Assembly: GCA_022393335.1 (NCBI GenBank)
Contig: JAJEKB010020725.1
Location: forward strand, 210,931 to 274,930
Source of the DNA: Macrotrachela quadricornifera
Lineage: Eukaryota > Rotifera > Eurotatoria > Philodinida > Philodinidae
Length of the DNA: 64,000 bases
Direction: 5' to 3'
Shown: positions 33,535 to 45,196 of the stretch, one piece after another
Layout: each line of letters opens with the position of its first letter
How positions within the stretch are numbered: position 1 is the stretch's first letter
Made by a program: the position numbers and the translations under genes
The notes under the pieces: generated by a model
Database searches by the model: none
What the model saw: only the letters and a program-made list of their open reading frames with translations
What the model was told of the DNA's origin: nothing

Positions 33535-34749
33535 ACTACCATGTATTTAACAACAATCAGAGACACTTCAATCGTATTTTGCTGCAAAAAAAGTCATTCT
33601 CACTGTTCCGATGAAGAAAGATCCCATTGAGATAATAGTATGGGTGTAGCTGATCAAAAAGTAGAACTTGATGACATCGAAACATTGATGATGTTTTGTA
33701 AAAAGAACGAAAAATTTCTACTGGTGACCAAGCTTTTTCGATATTGCTGTAACATTTTGATGCTAAATCATATTGAAAGCAAATACAAATAGCAGAGTCA
33801 TATGTTAGGACAGATTACAAATCTTATGGTACGATTTTCAATGCGTGTTATCTATAAACAAATAAATATTTCTAATTTGAATCACGAAATCGATGCTTTT
33901 TTTTCTGCGAAAAAATGGAAAAAAGCTGAATCAAAAACAATTGACTTTAAGTGATGTATTCTCGATACTATGGATTTTTTTCTGTGTCATACCGACATAT
34001 GGAGCACAGATCGAATCATTTTTATCATTGTTAGAGTCTCATTATTGAACTATGAGGAAAAAAATACATTCGGACGAAAAATATCTTGCCTTCTATTCAG
34101 TTCAAACATATAGATTTCTATAGAACCAAGCATGTCAATCTCGAATCTCGTAATGACAATGCTTCAAAATCCTAACAGACGCGAAAAAACAATTTAAGTG
34201 TTGTCAAGATATCATCTGAGACCAAAATATAGAGATATTGTTGGTCCACTCTGTATGATGTTGAAATAATGCATTCTTATCTTGTTCGGAACGGAGGATT
34301 CAATGAAAAGATAGAAATTTAGGTCGGTTGGCCAGTTTTTGAAGCGAAATTCTATGAAGAATCATATGTTTGAACTAAATTAAAGATAATTTCGATCGAA
34401 TCCATATGAAGAGAAAGACCAAAGGCATCGAATAAGCGATCGGTAGTTCAGACTGGAAATTTGAAACAACTTAATAAACAGATGGATTTTTATCAACTGA
34501 ACTGTACATCTATTAAAATAATAAAAAAATTGCATATAGCAGGCACACATGTTGAGTATTACATTGTCAAAAAGCTCATCTGTTGGCAATTACGAGAAGA
34601 AAAACACGGAGTGACTTTCTAGTCTCTCGAAAACACAAAAAAGGATAGAACTTACTCATGTTGCGTACATCATGGATGCCATTTCTTCCATTAACGAAAG
34701 TAATATCGAAAGATATCATTGTCTTAATATGATTTCGACTAAATAGGAT
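33535..34749. other. Intergenic with an unrecognised coding relic
   Basis: A 50-codon frame on the plus strand (33640-33792) reads MGVADQKVELDDIETLMMFC and continues with EKFLLVTKLFRYC; it looks protein-like but is not recognised. Downstream frames are broken. Nothing else seen. Confidence 0.35.
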
Positions 34750-35915
34750 CTAAAATTCCGCTTGATGTGCATCAACGAGCAGTGACTGTTCATAGAATGG
34801 AAAATCTAAACTTTGATCAATAGAAGCATCAGGAAATAGTGCGACAAGTGTACAATTCTGTACGTCTACGTTACCGATCGGATTAATTTTCCAATTGTTC
34901 AATGATTGACAGTTGGCGAAGCAATATAGGTGCCATCGATTTGTGAAAGTGAACTATTAGAAAAAAAGAGAATTTTCTATTCGAAAATGCTTATTTTCGA
35001 TTCGATCTGTGAATATTGCTCGGATCAGATTGGCATTGAACAAACCGACAGAATCGATTTTGACTCGACTGAAATCTGCTCTGCTTAACATCGAGCTATT
35101 GAATGTCATATGGAATAGAATTGTATCACGGAAATTGACATAGTCCATTTAACATTCAACGAATCGCGCATTAAGAAAAATTGATTAAGATAAATTCAAA
35201 TGACGAAAATACGTCCTTCGAAATATAATGTTATCAAACGTGCACTCGAGAAACGAAGCCTCACTAAAATATACACCAGAGAAAATCACATTTGAGAATT
35301 GGCATTCATCACCTTCCATTCTAATTCCGTTGAAATCAGCATTGAATAAGAGGCTATTGTCATCGATGGACAATAGAAAACTATCTTTAAGAAAAAAAGC
35401 ATATTTTTCTTACGTTCGACATCCAATCTATGCAATGCTGCCAATATTTTAGAATGAATTTAGATCAGTTTATCATGATTTCTACTTAGGATTTGTATAT
35501 TTTGATCATGAAATCACACAATAACATTGATGTAGTTGACAAAAACAGTTTCTCGTTGTGGAAATTCGGCTTGTTACATATCTTGTTCACGTTCTTGTCG
35601 AACAATGTGGCAATTGTGGAGAGTTGTAACGAAAGTAAAGATAACAGTGGTAGATGGAACAATGAGAGATGACAAGAGTTTAATCCATTCGAGTTTAGTG
35701 CGTCTCGACTTTTGATCAGCGTCATGGTTTGAAACATACCACAAACACAAATTACAACAAAGAGATCGTCGAGTCATCCGTTTGTTAACGGCATATATTG
35801 AGAGACAACTGAGTGACAAGCAAACTAAATATATAATAGAATTACGGTAATATATTAGTACCAAGCCGACGTCTCCTATGACATGTGCTTTGTATTGATG
35901 AAAGAGCAGGAACAT
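34750..35915 (-). pseudogene. Pentapeptide-repeat membrane protein, decayed
   Basis: Bdelloid-type protein with N-terminal membrane segments (IIYLVCLSLSCLSIY; LLSSLIVPSTTVIFTFV), a heptad-like RQEREQDM linker, then pentapeptide repeats of A(D/N)LxF type: LLFNADFNGIRME, VIFSGVYFSEASFLECTFDN, ADFSRVKIDSVGLFNANL. The C-terminal segment has NPIGNVDVQNCTLVALFPD and ends at TAG 34750-34752. Stops occur after EQDM (near 35577), near 35514 and after FRHLNLS (near 35185), and frames shift between blocks. The fold would be a right-handed beta-helix; role unknown. Order and spacing of all parts are conserved, so the break-up is point-mutational. Confidence 0.7.
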
Positions 35916-36450
35916 TTGATGTTAATCCTCGCTTAATCATGTCAAACTGTGTCGTTCCTCAAATGATGTTGTCCTTAATCATTTGCGGCAATGAGAATGC
36001 GGTTGAATTTATATAGAAAAAAAGACTCGAAGCCCCATATAACGCTTTCCGACCATTTCTAAGGCGTATATATTGTCCTGATGAAGTTATAGTGTCGACA
36101 AATTTATCTTGCTTTTTTAGTTCAATAAATAATTCACTTTATTTCTAATATTGTTCTTATAATCGGTAAAATTGTTCTAGTTTGTATCATTCTTATACAA
36201 TACACAGAAGAAAAACAAATTGTGCAGAGAATTGGAATCTATTTCCTGAACAGAAAGATTGTCAGATCTATCTATTATTATTGTTGATGAAAAGTTCGAA
36301 GCAAAATATCATTGATGATAAAACAGAATACATTTGAATTCATTGAGAAGATGATTTTCAAAAGCTCTAGAATTATTCTCTTTGATGTGCAATACTACGA
36401 TTCCAACAATTCATCCGAATCATCCGATAATTGAAAGAATCAATTCAAAT
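35916..36450. other. Intergenic
   Basis: No gene. A segment near 36078 reads CTGATGAAG and then GTGTCGACAAA; it was examined as a possible hammerhead and rejected. Confidence 0.4.
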
Positions 36451-36548
36451 CTAATAACAACGAATCAATGTCACTTGAATATATGTTAAAGCGTCATAAA
36501 TTGTCTTTGTCAAAACATTATTAAGCGTACTATCTCCATTGGAAAGTA

Positions 36549-38201
36549 ACGGGTGTCACAAAATGAATGGCGGTCTCAGTATTTTTCATGTAATTCATTC
36601 ATTTTTCAGTGTTTAAGAAAAACTTTTTTTACCAACAGATTCCTCGTGAAATTCTCTACAAAACGTATATATTTTTATTATCTTAAATAATCTCCATTAT
36701 TTTGTGACATGCGATACAATCTATTCGTCCAAGAATTACAACTTTCAAACACAACATCTTGTCGAATTTTTTTCACAGCTTTTTTTAATTCTGGGATTAG
36801 AGTTGCTTTAGATGTCACTTTATTCCAGTCGATGACCTTCACAAATTCATCCCATATACAGTAATCCAATGGGTTGAGATCAGGACTATTGGGTGGCCAA
36901 TGGTCTTTATCGATAAATGCTGGAAAATTGTCATGGCACCATTGTTGTGTTAAACGATGAGTATGGGGTCTAGCCCCATCTTGTTGGAATGTCCAGTCGT
37001 TTCCAAAGACGTGATTGCCATATTTAAGTGCCACAGGAAGCACCTCTTTGATGTATCGATCATGGTCGACTGTACCTTGATTAAATTCATGATAAAAAAA
37101 GCTACTTTGATTAAATGCATAATAAAAAAACTAAGTTACCTTGTTCAAATATCACCAATGGAGATACACCTTTTGAACAAACACCAAGCCAACCCATGAC
37201 TTTCTCAGGAAATTTTTTTTTCTGATGAACACCACCTTTCTGATTAGCTTCATCACGATTTACAGCTCAAATACGATCGTTTTGGGTATTGTAAACTCCA
37301 TCAATGTCGAACATCTTTTGTCGGAAAACAGAATTTTCAATGTTTCCTGCTTTCGAAAATTTGTTCGTATCCAGTTAGCAAATTTTTTTCTTTCTTCTTT
37401 CTGTTCTTCGGTAAGTGCTGGTTCGATCACATGTTTATAAGGTCGACAGCCAAGATCATCCCGAAGAATTCTGCGAGCACTTTCGTGAGATATACCCAGA
37501 TCAAGTGCAAGTCCTCTAGTCGATACCTTCTTTCGTTGTAGCTTTTGCTTGACCTTCTTGATGTTGGCATTAGTTCGAGCTGTACGTGGACGACCTGACG
37601 ACACTGATAAGTTGATAGAACCAGTTTCATTGATCATTTTGTACCATCTTTCAATAGTTCTTAAACCAATTATCCCATTCAAATCACGGAAAACCTTCGT
37701 TGGGTTATCACCATTTTGATGTTTTAAAGCTACTAATTTCTGTAAATCTTCGCTTTTCATTATCAGAAAACTGAATCTCTTGCAAAAAATGTTGAGAAAA
37801 TAAAAAAAGAGGATTGAGACAATTTTTCAGTATTTATCGATAAAGACCATTGGCCACCCAATAGTCCTGATCTCAACCCATTGGATTACTGTATATGGGA
37901 TGAATTTGTGAAGGTCATCGACTGGAATAAAGTGACATCTAAAGCAACTCTAATCCCAGAATTAAAAAAAGCTGTGAAAAAAATTCGACAAGATGTTGTG
38001 TTTGAAAGTTGTAATTCTTGGACGAATAGATTGTATCGCATGTCACAAAATAATGGAGATTATTTAAGATAATAAAAATATATACGTTTTGTAGAGAATT
38101 TCACGAGGAATCTGTTGGTAAAAAAAGTTTTTCTTAAACACTGAAAAATGAATGAATTACATGAAAAATACTGAGACCGCCATTCATTTTGTGACACCCG
38201 T
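36549..38201. mobile_element. Tc1/mariner-like element (DD37D) with 370-bp arms
   Basis: Ends ACGGGTGTCACAAAATG (36549) and complement (38201), TA at 36547-36548 and 38202-38203. The arms 36549-36918 and 37832-38201 are both 370 bp and essentially identical. The left arm includes the last third of the transposase coding region, so the right arm carries an inverted copy of that piece (open frame 37881-38072). The element is inserted in the beta-lactamase-like gene. Confidence 0.9.
36678..37760 (-). pseudogene. DD37D transposase, frameshifted
   Basis: maT-like transposase starting MKSEDLQKLVALKHQNGD, with a helix-turn-helix (TIERWYKMINETG), SGRPRTART and KVSTRGLALDLGISHESARR. The catalytic part has LFSDKR (first Asp), TFQQDGARPHTHRL (second) and WPPNSPDLNPLDYCIW (third), with 37 residues between the last two. 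The frame is lost just after LFSDK (near 37320), where one missing base switches to MFDIDGVYNTQNDRI. A small duplicated insertion lies near 37080-37130. The C-terminus YRMSQNNGDYLR is intact. Confidence 0.85.
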
Positions 38202-39025
38202 TATAATTACACCTGTATTGCCTTTTTCATTGATCATTATTCCATTGACTACTTCAGGCATATTTCTCATATGGCCGATATATCGACGATTATCAATATT
38301 TCGCCAATTCCAGATCAAACTATATTCTATTGATGGTAATGAAGAATCTGAGCTTGTCGAGTTAATTGTTTCATAAGAAATAATACTACTAACTACAGTT
38401 CGCATCGTGATGATGAAACTAGGATGAAGAAGAGTAGATCTTTGGTCATAAACATCCGAAGAAAAATTGACTGAGACAGAGCAGACATTCGAAGAAGGTT
38501 CGCTGGATAAAAACTAGGATCATAGTATGAAATGAACATCCAATCTCAACAATCAACCTAAAAAACAAGCAATAGTTACATACTATCATCTTCAGCATCG
38601 ATGGTCTTACTTGACTCATATTTAATTGTGGGAAGATTTGACTTAAAAATTCCAATTTGGAGGCATTGTAAGTGTAACGATGGACTAAATCATCTCTATT
38701 TGCGACATCAGATAGTTGAAATGCTGCCTGTTTAATACTGATCCCTAATGCTTTCATTATTTTATCTTTAACATATTTCTCATAAGACATCTGAGTTACT
38801 CGTTCAATGACTAATGCAACCAACGAAGAACCTATGTTTGAATACAATGTTACAGTCCCCGGTGGACAAGGCAACCAGTTCGATGAATTCGGATGTAAAT
38901 ATGTATAACAAACTCCCATTAGACCTGCAGACGTTAATGCTGCATCACCAAGTTTGACGAAAATACCTTCCATTTGATCATTACGATTGATTGAGGACGA
39001 GTGAGAGAGTAATTGACGTAATGTA

Positions 39026-40291
39026 AGGTGCCCGCAATTCAAATTTTCAGTAAAATTTTTTTCCGTTTTTTTTTCACATCATCTGATAGAGCTTGAGCTG
39101 CTGACCACGAAAATCTACTTTTTAGCCTCAGCAAATGTTTTCTTCCGGTCGAAAAATACGAAATACATGGAAACTGTCGTTTTTCGATCCTGAAAATACT
39201 TTTCTCAGATTCAGCATCAAAAACTGAGTATAGGCAAGTTGTTAAACCGAGTCGAAACTCGAAACTCTATCGGTGGTGGCGCTTCAAATGTCATTGAGTG
39301 CACTACATCCAGATGGATTTTGTAAAGCTATCTGGTTTTTCCACGTAAGTGATGGAATCAAATATTTTATTTCATTCGATTCATCATATCACCCCTCACA
39401 ACGCTATGGATCGATTTTACTCCTTGTTGTTCCTGTATTGAGAAAAATCGGTTTTACTGGTACTATATCGATTTTAGGCAGTATTCAACGGTTTTCGGAT
39501 CCGAATAAGGGCTTTTGGTAAAAACTAAACACAGATTTTGAATCAGCATAAAAAACTAAGTCGCGTGAAATATCTTTCAGGTTCATTTGACAACTTTCAT
39601 TTTTTTACTCATACACAAAAATTGTCTCTAATCTAAGACGCCTGAAAAAATGACGAAAAATGTAAGTTGTCAAATGAACCTGAAAGATACTTCACACGAC
39701 TTAGTTTTTTATGCTGATTCAAAATCTGCGTTTAGTTTTTACCAAAAGGTCTTATTCGGATCCGAAAACCGTTGAATACTGCCTAAAATCGATACAGTAC
39801 CAGTAAAACCGATTTTTCTCAATACAGGAACAACAAGGAGTAAAATCGATCCGTAGCGTTGTGAGGGGTGATATGATGAATCGAATGAAATAAAATATTT
39901 GATTCCATCACTTACGTGGAAAAACCAGATAACTTTACAAAATCCATCTGGATGTAGTGCACTCAATGACATTTGAAGCACCACCACCGATAGAGTGTCG
40001 AGTTTAGAGTCGATTTAACAACTTGCCTATACTCAGTTTTTGATGCTGAATCTGAGAAAAGTATTTTCAGAATCGGAAAAAAGAATAAAGTGGAAAACTT
40101 TGGATATTTCGAGAAAAAATGTGTTTTTCTCGAAAAACGACAGTTTCCGTGTATTTCGTATTTTTCGACCGGAAGAAAGCATTTGCTGAGGCTAAAAAGT
40201 AGATTTTCGTGGTCAGCAGCTCAAGCTCTATCAGATGATGTGAAAAAAAATGGAAAAAAAATCTTACTGAAAGTTTGAATTACTTGCACCT
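39026..40291. mobile_element. Foldback element, almost wholly palindromic
   Basis: Ends AGGTGC and GCACCT with TA on both sides (39024-39025, 40292-40293). The two arms of about 600 bp are near-perfect reverse complements, meeting near 39610-39690. No coding capacity of its own; chance frames on both strands mirror each other. It is inserted in the beta-lactamase-like gene. Confidence 0.88.
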
Positions 40292-40658
40292 TAATATTAT
40301 GAGGAGGATATAAAGGATGATAAATACGTTGATACAGATATGAGAGATATTGATTGATATTTTCATCAAGATCAACTAGATTTAACTCAACAATTTGCAT
40401 CACAGCTACAGCAATCAGTGTCTTAGAGATCGACGCAAACGCAAAGTTGGATTTATCCATATTCATTAATCGTAATGGCGAGAGTGAATGATAGTCAAAA
40501 CCATGTTCATACAGAATATTGCTCTTGTTTGTTACTAATATCACGGCGCCGGGAATGTATGCATCGATAAGTAATTGATCAATAGATGATCGACTAGAAC
40601 AGGTTGTTTGAGCAATTGAGACGCTCAGTACAACGAATAACAGCAGTAAACACAGCAT

Positions 40659-41706
40659 CGTTCGGTTCGTTATGGTTTTAGAAAAGATTGTCTTTTACAT
40701 TTAGAGGAATAAGAACTGTTTTTTTTTGTTTATCACAACTCCCTTTCATTTTATAAGGATTAGAGGAAAGAGTAATTCGAGATAAGATGTGGTTGTGTCT
40801 TTATCATAAATGTGAATCAAATGTATACTCTTGTGTCATTCCATCACATCATATAGAGCAGCATAATTTTTAATAGGTCTTCTTTCCATGGCACCTTTCT
40901 CTGAACTACTATATCTAGTAGTTTATTTCTCGTTTCCTATATAATATTTTGAATGATACCGTGCAATAAAAGATTCGTTCGTGAAGCAGAATGTTTACTT
41001 TTAAACGACAAAATAATCGTTAAAAGATAGTTCCTCTACGTTTCACAACATATAGTGTCGAAAGTGGAACTGACAAAAACTTCAATAAAACCTATTCTGA
41101 GGAATCTTTCAATACATTTTCATCGACATTATCACTATTATGTGTAAGAAATAACAAACAGTGACATCTATCGCTTCCATATATGTCTATTACAAAATTC
41201 ATTCGTAAAAAACCGATAGTAAAATAATTCCATTAGCATGAAAATTTTATTCGTTCCTTCGATACACTGTTTGTAGACTACGAAAATATTTTCAGTATTC
41301 TTTGATCAAGCAAATTTGAATACAAACACTCGATTTCGATGTGAAAACCATCATAGAGGCACAAGAAATTGAGAAAAGAAACCATCCAATTGTGGTTACA
41401 GTACAAGCAAATGTAGTCACGTTTTGCAATGATTATATAACAGCATTATACAATCACAGTGAAAAAAATTCGAAGTAAATAGCTCATTCAAGGTCAAAAA
41501 TTAGGTACTTTTGTCTTAACAGAATTTCACAAGGCTCTCTTCGAATGTGAAACGTCTTGTAAATAAAATTATTGAGAACTGACTTTTATTTTTTTACTTT
41601 TTCTTTTTCACATTCGTTTTTATTTACGTTACGAATCAATTGATACTCATCATACTGTGTATCTAAACGTTTGTTTTCATAGAAAATTCTCTGTATTTAC
41701 AATAGT
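40659..41706. other. Intergenic between divergently transcribed genes
   Basis: Promoter-side region of both the hydrolase gene (minus) and the transglutaminase-like gene (plus). A+T-rich, no gene or clear motif. Confidence 0.45.
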
Positions 41707-42480
41707 TTGTTTCCGATGGCAAACAGCAATGATTTGTCTCCAACAGAAGCCGATCTCTCAGCAACACATTACATTGATCATCGTCATCCATCTATTGTTT
41801 CATTAGCAAAAGAAATTATTGAATCGTCGAGGAGCAATACATCGACTGAACATGCTATTCTTATTCATAATTATGTTCGTGACTCGATTCCATTTGGATG
41901 GAGTGGTCGATTCTGGAATGAAACAGCTTCAGAAGTACTAAGTACAGGTCGAGGATTTTGCAATACCAAATCATCTTTGTTTGCTGCATTGTTACGAGCT
42001 GTCAACATTCCTTGTCGACTGCAATTTGTCGATATCAATACACAAATCTTAGATGGTTTAGTAGATCCCAGAATACCATATGAAGTGCACACCTATACAG
42101 AAGTTTTTAATCCTCAACATAAGCGTTGGTGTCGTCTCGACAGTTATATTGTTGATGTTGTATTAGCATCTGCAGCTAAAGAAAAATTAATGAAGGAAAA
42201 TAAAATAATTGGCTATGGTGTTCATCGAGATGGTCAAAGCGAATGGAATGGTGTTGATGACACATTTATTCAGTACGTTATCAATAGCGAACTGAATCAT
42301 AAACTTGAACAACCGCTGTCGAAAAATTCATATGGACATTTTGCAGATATTGGAGCTTTTTATGCAGCTGCTGATCAACATGGAGTTGAAGATCGATTAA
42401 CCAATCGATTATTCAAGTGGCTATTTCCTTTGTTGATTATGCCAGGAAATCGAGCCGTTCAACATTTGAGAAGACAGTAG
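41707..42480 (+). CDS. Transglutaminase-like cysteine protease-fold protein
   Basis: Intact, intronless 257-codon gene. It is a member of the bacterial/archaeal-type transglutaminase-like superfamily, usually a papain-fold peptidase or amidase; its substrate is unknown. The catalytic triad is visible: Cys85 in GRGFCNTKSSLFAALLR, His128 in YEVHTYTEVF and Asp145 in WCRLDSYIVD. No signal peptide, so probably cytosolic. The start could be Met1 or Met4 (MANSNDL). A strong stop follows with no lesions. Such small stand-alone proteins are common in bacteria and fungi and rare in animals. Together with the lack of introns this suggests an old horizontal acquisition, though its base composition now resembles its neighbours. 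Confidence 0.78.
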   Translation: MFPMANSNDLSPTEADLSATHYIDHRHPSIVSLAKEIIESSRSNTSTEHAILIHNYVRDSIPFGWSGRFWNETASEVLSTGRGFCNTKSSLFAALLRAVNIPCRLQFVDINTQILDGLVDPRIPYEVHTYTEVFNPQHKRWCRLDSYIVDVVLASAAKEKLMKENKIIGYGVHRDGQSEWNGVDDTFIQYVINSELNHKLEQPLSKNSYGHFADIGAFYAAADQHGVEDRLTNRLFKWLFPLLIMPGNRAVQHLRRQ

Positions 42481-43159
42481 AAGACTGATCAAAAGAACAA
42501 TGATTGATCTCATTTTCCTACTTTTCATGTTTTTTTGTTAATCACTTTTTTCGAACATCATAAACCTTAATCAATATCAATCATGTGTGAAACCGTTCTT
42601 TTATTGTTACATGTTTAACATCTTTCCACGTAGAAAAATACTGATGAAAGCTAATAATGACCATAGAATTTTCTCATCATGAGATTGTCAAGAAAGAATA
42701 CTTGAATTCATAGAAGCACTAATAAATTCAGAGGACGTGCTCAAATCGATGTTAGACTCCTTACGTAAGATGACAAAAACGGATGCTCCAGAGTAAAACG
42801 ATGTCAACGATCAATAGTTGATATTCAAGACTAGAAGCGGATGTCATACCCTGTTGTTGATAGATAGTTTTATCAGTAAGTGAGTGAGAAAACGCGGGTC
42901 CGATAAATAAAACTCGTCTAAAGGAAATTTTTCATATCAGTGTTCATATGACGAGAATTCTCTTACAACTTATCATAAAGATAGTTATCATATTACATGA
43001 TTGGTAGAAAACATTGACTTATGCGAAATGTATCGAATCAACTACAGAATGAAATCAGAAAAAGAGTAAATAAAATATTTTCGATTTTGATATGTAATCC
43101 GTTCATAGGCTTAGTCTGATTAGTTGGCAGACGCAAGAAGAAACAATGATTTTAGAACT
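42481..43159. other. Intergenic, 3' side of the transglutaminase-like gene
   Basis: Nothing recognised. Confidence 0.4.
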
Positions 43160-44951
43160 AAAGGACGAGGGCGGTTAAGACCATTTTCCCGGTCCATGAT
43201 AGAATCGATTTATTTATATATGGCTGGAATCAGTGATGGTTCCCGATCACTTTTTTCAAGTTTATTTCGCGAAAAGCGACATTCACTATTTTGACTCCTG
43301 AGGTACTCTCCAGGTATCAGGAGAAAAACAATTTCTTTTTCACGAGTGAAAACTAGATACGTTCGTAGAGTGCGGGGTGCGGATTACAAATATCATAATA
43401 AAACTTTTCAAAACATCTTTATTTCTTATTTGGTCTGAACCACATTTAGTGCCCCATTGAGGACCTCATTTTTCATTATGTGGGTCCCATCAATCAGATA
43501 GTTGAGGATGTTTATTAAAAACTATTCTGTCCAACCCAGAATTGCGAGTTCTCCACGAATCTGTACTTTTTATTCTTGAAAAGTGTAGGCTTAGAAAAAA
43601 ACACTGAATTTGAGGCCAAATTTCACTATTTTTGAATACATATCTATTTATACACACAGGTTTGGTTCGAAAAAAGCCTTGTCGCAACGTGAAAATTTCA
43701 CCGTTAGGGTAAATTCTCGAGTTCTATCGATTGATGATTTCAAAAATAAAGAAAAACTTGTGCAACAGGTTCAAAAATTAAAAATACCAGTAAAGTTTAT
43801 GAAATTGCCCTAGGGGACCACAGGCATAGAGTAACATGAAATCCTCAAATTCGCTCATTTATATCTCATTTTGTAGAGCTCATCGAGTTGTACTTACAGT
43901 AAAAATTTTACAGTTCCATAATCTTTCTGTCAGGAAATACGGGTCTTACAAGATTTGCTGGGCAACTATGAAACAGATAGTATTGTCGGTGGACTTCTGA
44001 TGCCCATATCTCCTGACAAAAAGGTTATGGAACTGTATAATGTTTACTGTGAGTACAACTCGATGAGCTCTACAAAATGAGATATAAATGAGCGAGTGTG
44101 AGGATTTCATGTTACTCTATGCCTGTGGTCCTCTAGGGCAATTTCATAAACTTTACTGGTATTTTTAATTTTTGAACCTGTTGCAAAAGTTTTTCTTTAT
44201 TTTTGAAATCATCAATCGATAGAACTCGAAAAGTTACCCTAATGATGAAATTTTCACGTTGCGACAAGGCCTTTTCATATCGAATGATGACCATATATAG
44301 ATATATATGGTGAAAATACCTTAATTTTGGCCATATTTCGAGATTGTCACATTGTGGCACAGCTTTATTTATATTTCTAAGATCACCATTGGATAGAGCT
44401 CGAAAAGTTACCTTAGTGGTGAAAATTTCACGTTGCGACAAGGCTTTTTTCATATCGAATGATGACCATATATAGATATATATAGCGAAAATAGTCAATT
44501 TTGACCCCCCAATACACCGTTTCTTTTCTCAAGACTACATTTTTTGAAGATAAAAAGTACAGATTCGTGGAGAGCTCGCGATTCTGGGTTGGACAGAATA
44601 GTTTTTAATAAATATGCTCAGATATCTGGCCGCTGGTGCCCTCTATAATGATAAATGGGGTCCTCAATGTGGTTCAGACCAAATAAGAAATAAAGATGTT
44701 CTGAAAACTTTTATTATGATATTTGTAATCAGCACCCCGCACTCTACAAACGTATCTAGTTTTCACTCGTGAAAAAGAAATTTTTTTTCTCATGATACCT
44801 GGAGGGTACCTCAGGGGTCAAAATAGTGAATGTCGCTTTTCTCGAAATAAACTTGAAAAAAGTGATCGGGAACCATCACTGATTCCAGCCATATATAAAT
44901 AAATCGATTCTATCATGAGCCGGAAAATAGCCTTATCCGCCCTCGTCCTTT
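43160..44951. mobile_element. Foldback element with AAAGGACGAGG ends
   Basis: Ends AAAGGACGAGGGCGG (43160) and the complement (44951). The arms align as reverse complements over nearly the whole length, centred near 43975-43990. The right arm holds an extra copy of an internal segment of about 150 bp: GCGACAAGGC followed by CATATCGAATGATGACC occurs near 44265 and near 44440. No target duplication was found next to the tips, and no transposase is present. It may use a different transposase class from the TA elements. Confidence 0.75.
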
Positions 44952-45196
44952 CAATTTTAACGGAAACTAATAAATAGACATGAAAATTACAGAGAGCGTC
45001 GCTGAAAGTGCTGTAATCTCGTACATATAGAAGAAATACAAAGAAATTATACATCTTTATTACTTGTCTATTCTATGACTGCCAAAAAATTATTTGTCAC
45101 TCGGGTACAAGGGCATAAATCTAGAAAAATCTTACGCGGCGTAACTTGTTTAAACAACTCTTTAAAACACAGTTTTGACGGAATTTTTGCGATCAT

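Larger units (their letters stand above)
36451..40658 (-). pseudogene. Beta-lactamase-like serine hydrolase gene split by two transposons
   Basis: Secreted serine hydrolase of the class C beta-lactamase/penicillin-binding family. It starts MLCLLLLFVVLSVSIAQ (signal peptide). The nucleophile motif is FASISKTLIAV (SxxK), and the second motif is LYSNIGSS (YxN). The third is near RRYIGHMRNMPE, where HxG of the family is altered. An element at 39026-40291 splits PPHNI from TLRQLLSH, and another at 36549-38201 splits GVII from LSNGDSTLNN. Deleting each with one TA copy restores the frame. A GT-AG intron lies at 38558-38610. Other lesions: TGA at 38546-38548 (W expected) and a frameshift near 38455. 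It ends at TAG 36451-36453. Confidence 0.82.

Noticed and set aside
36078..36105. CTGATGA followed by GACAAA
   Set aside because: No pairing stem II, no GAAAC, no GTC arm that would complete a hammerhead.
39273..39987. Two nearly identical 82-codon proteins on opposite strands
   Set aside because: They are mirror images within the foldback element and have no coding signature.
43490..44498. Repeated KALSQREN-type frames
   Set aside because: They arise from the two arms and the internal duplication of a non-coding foldback element.
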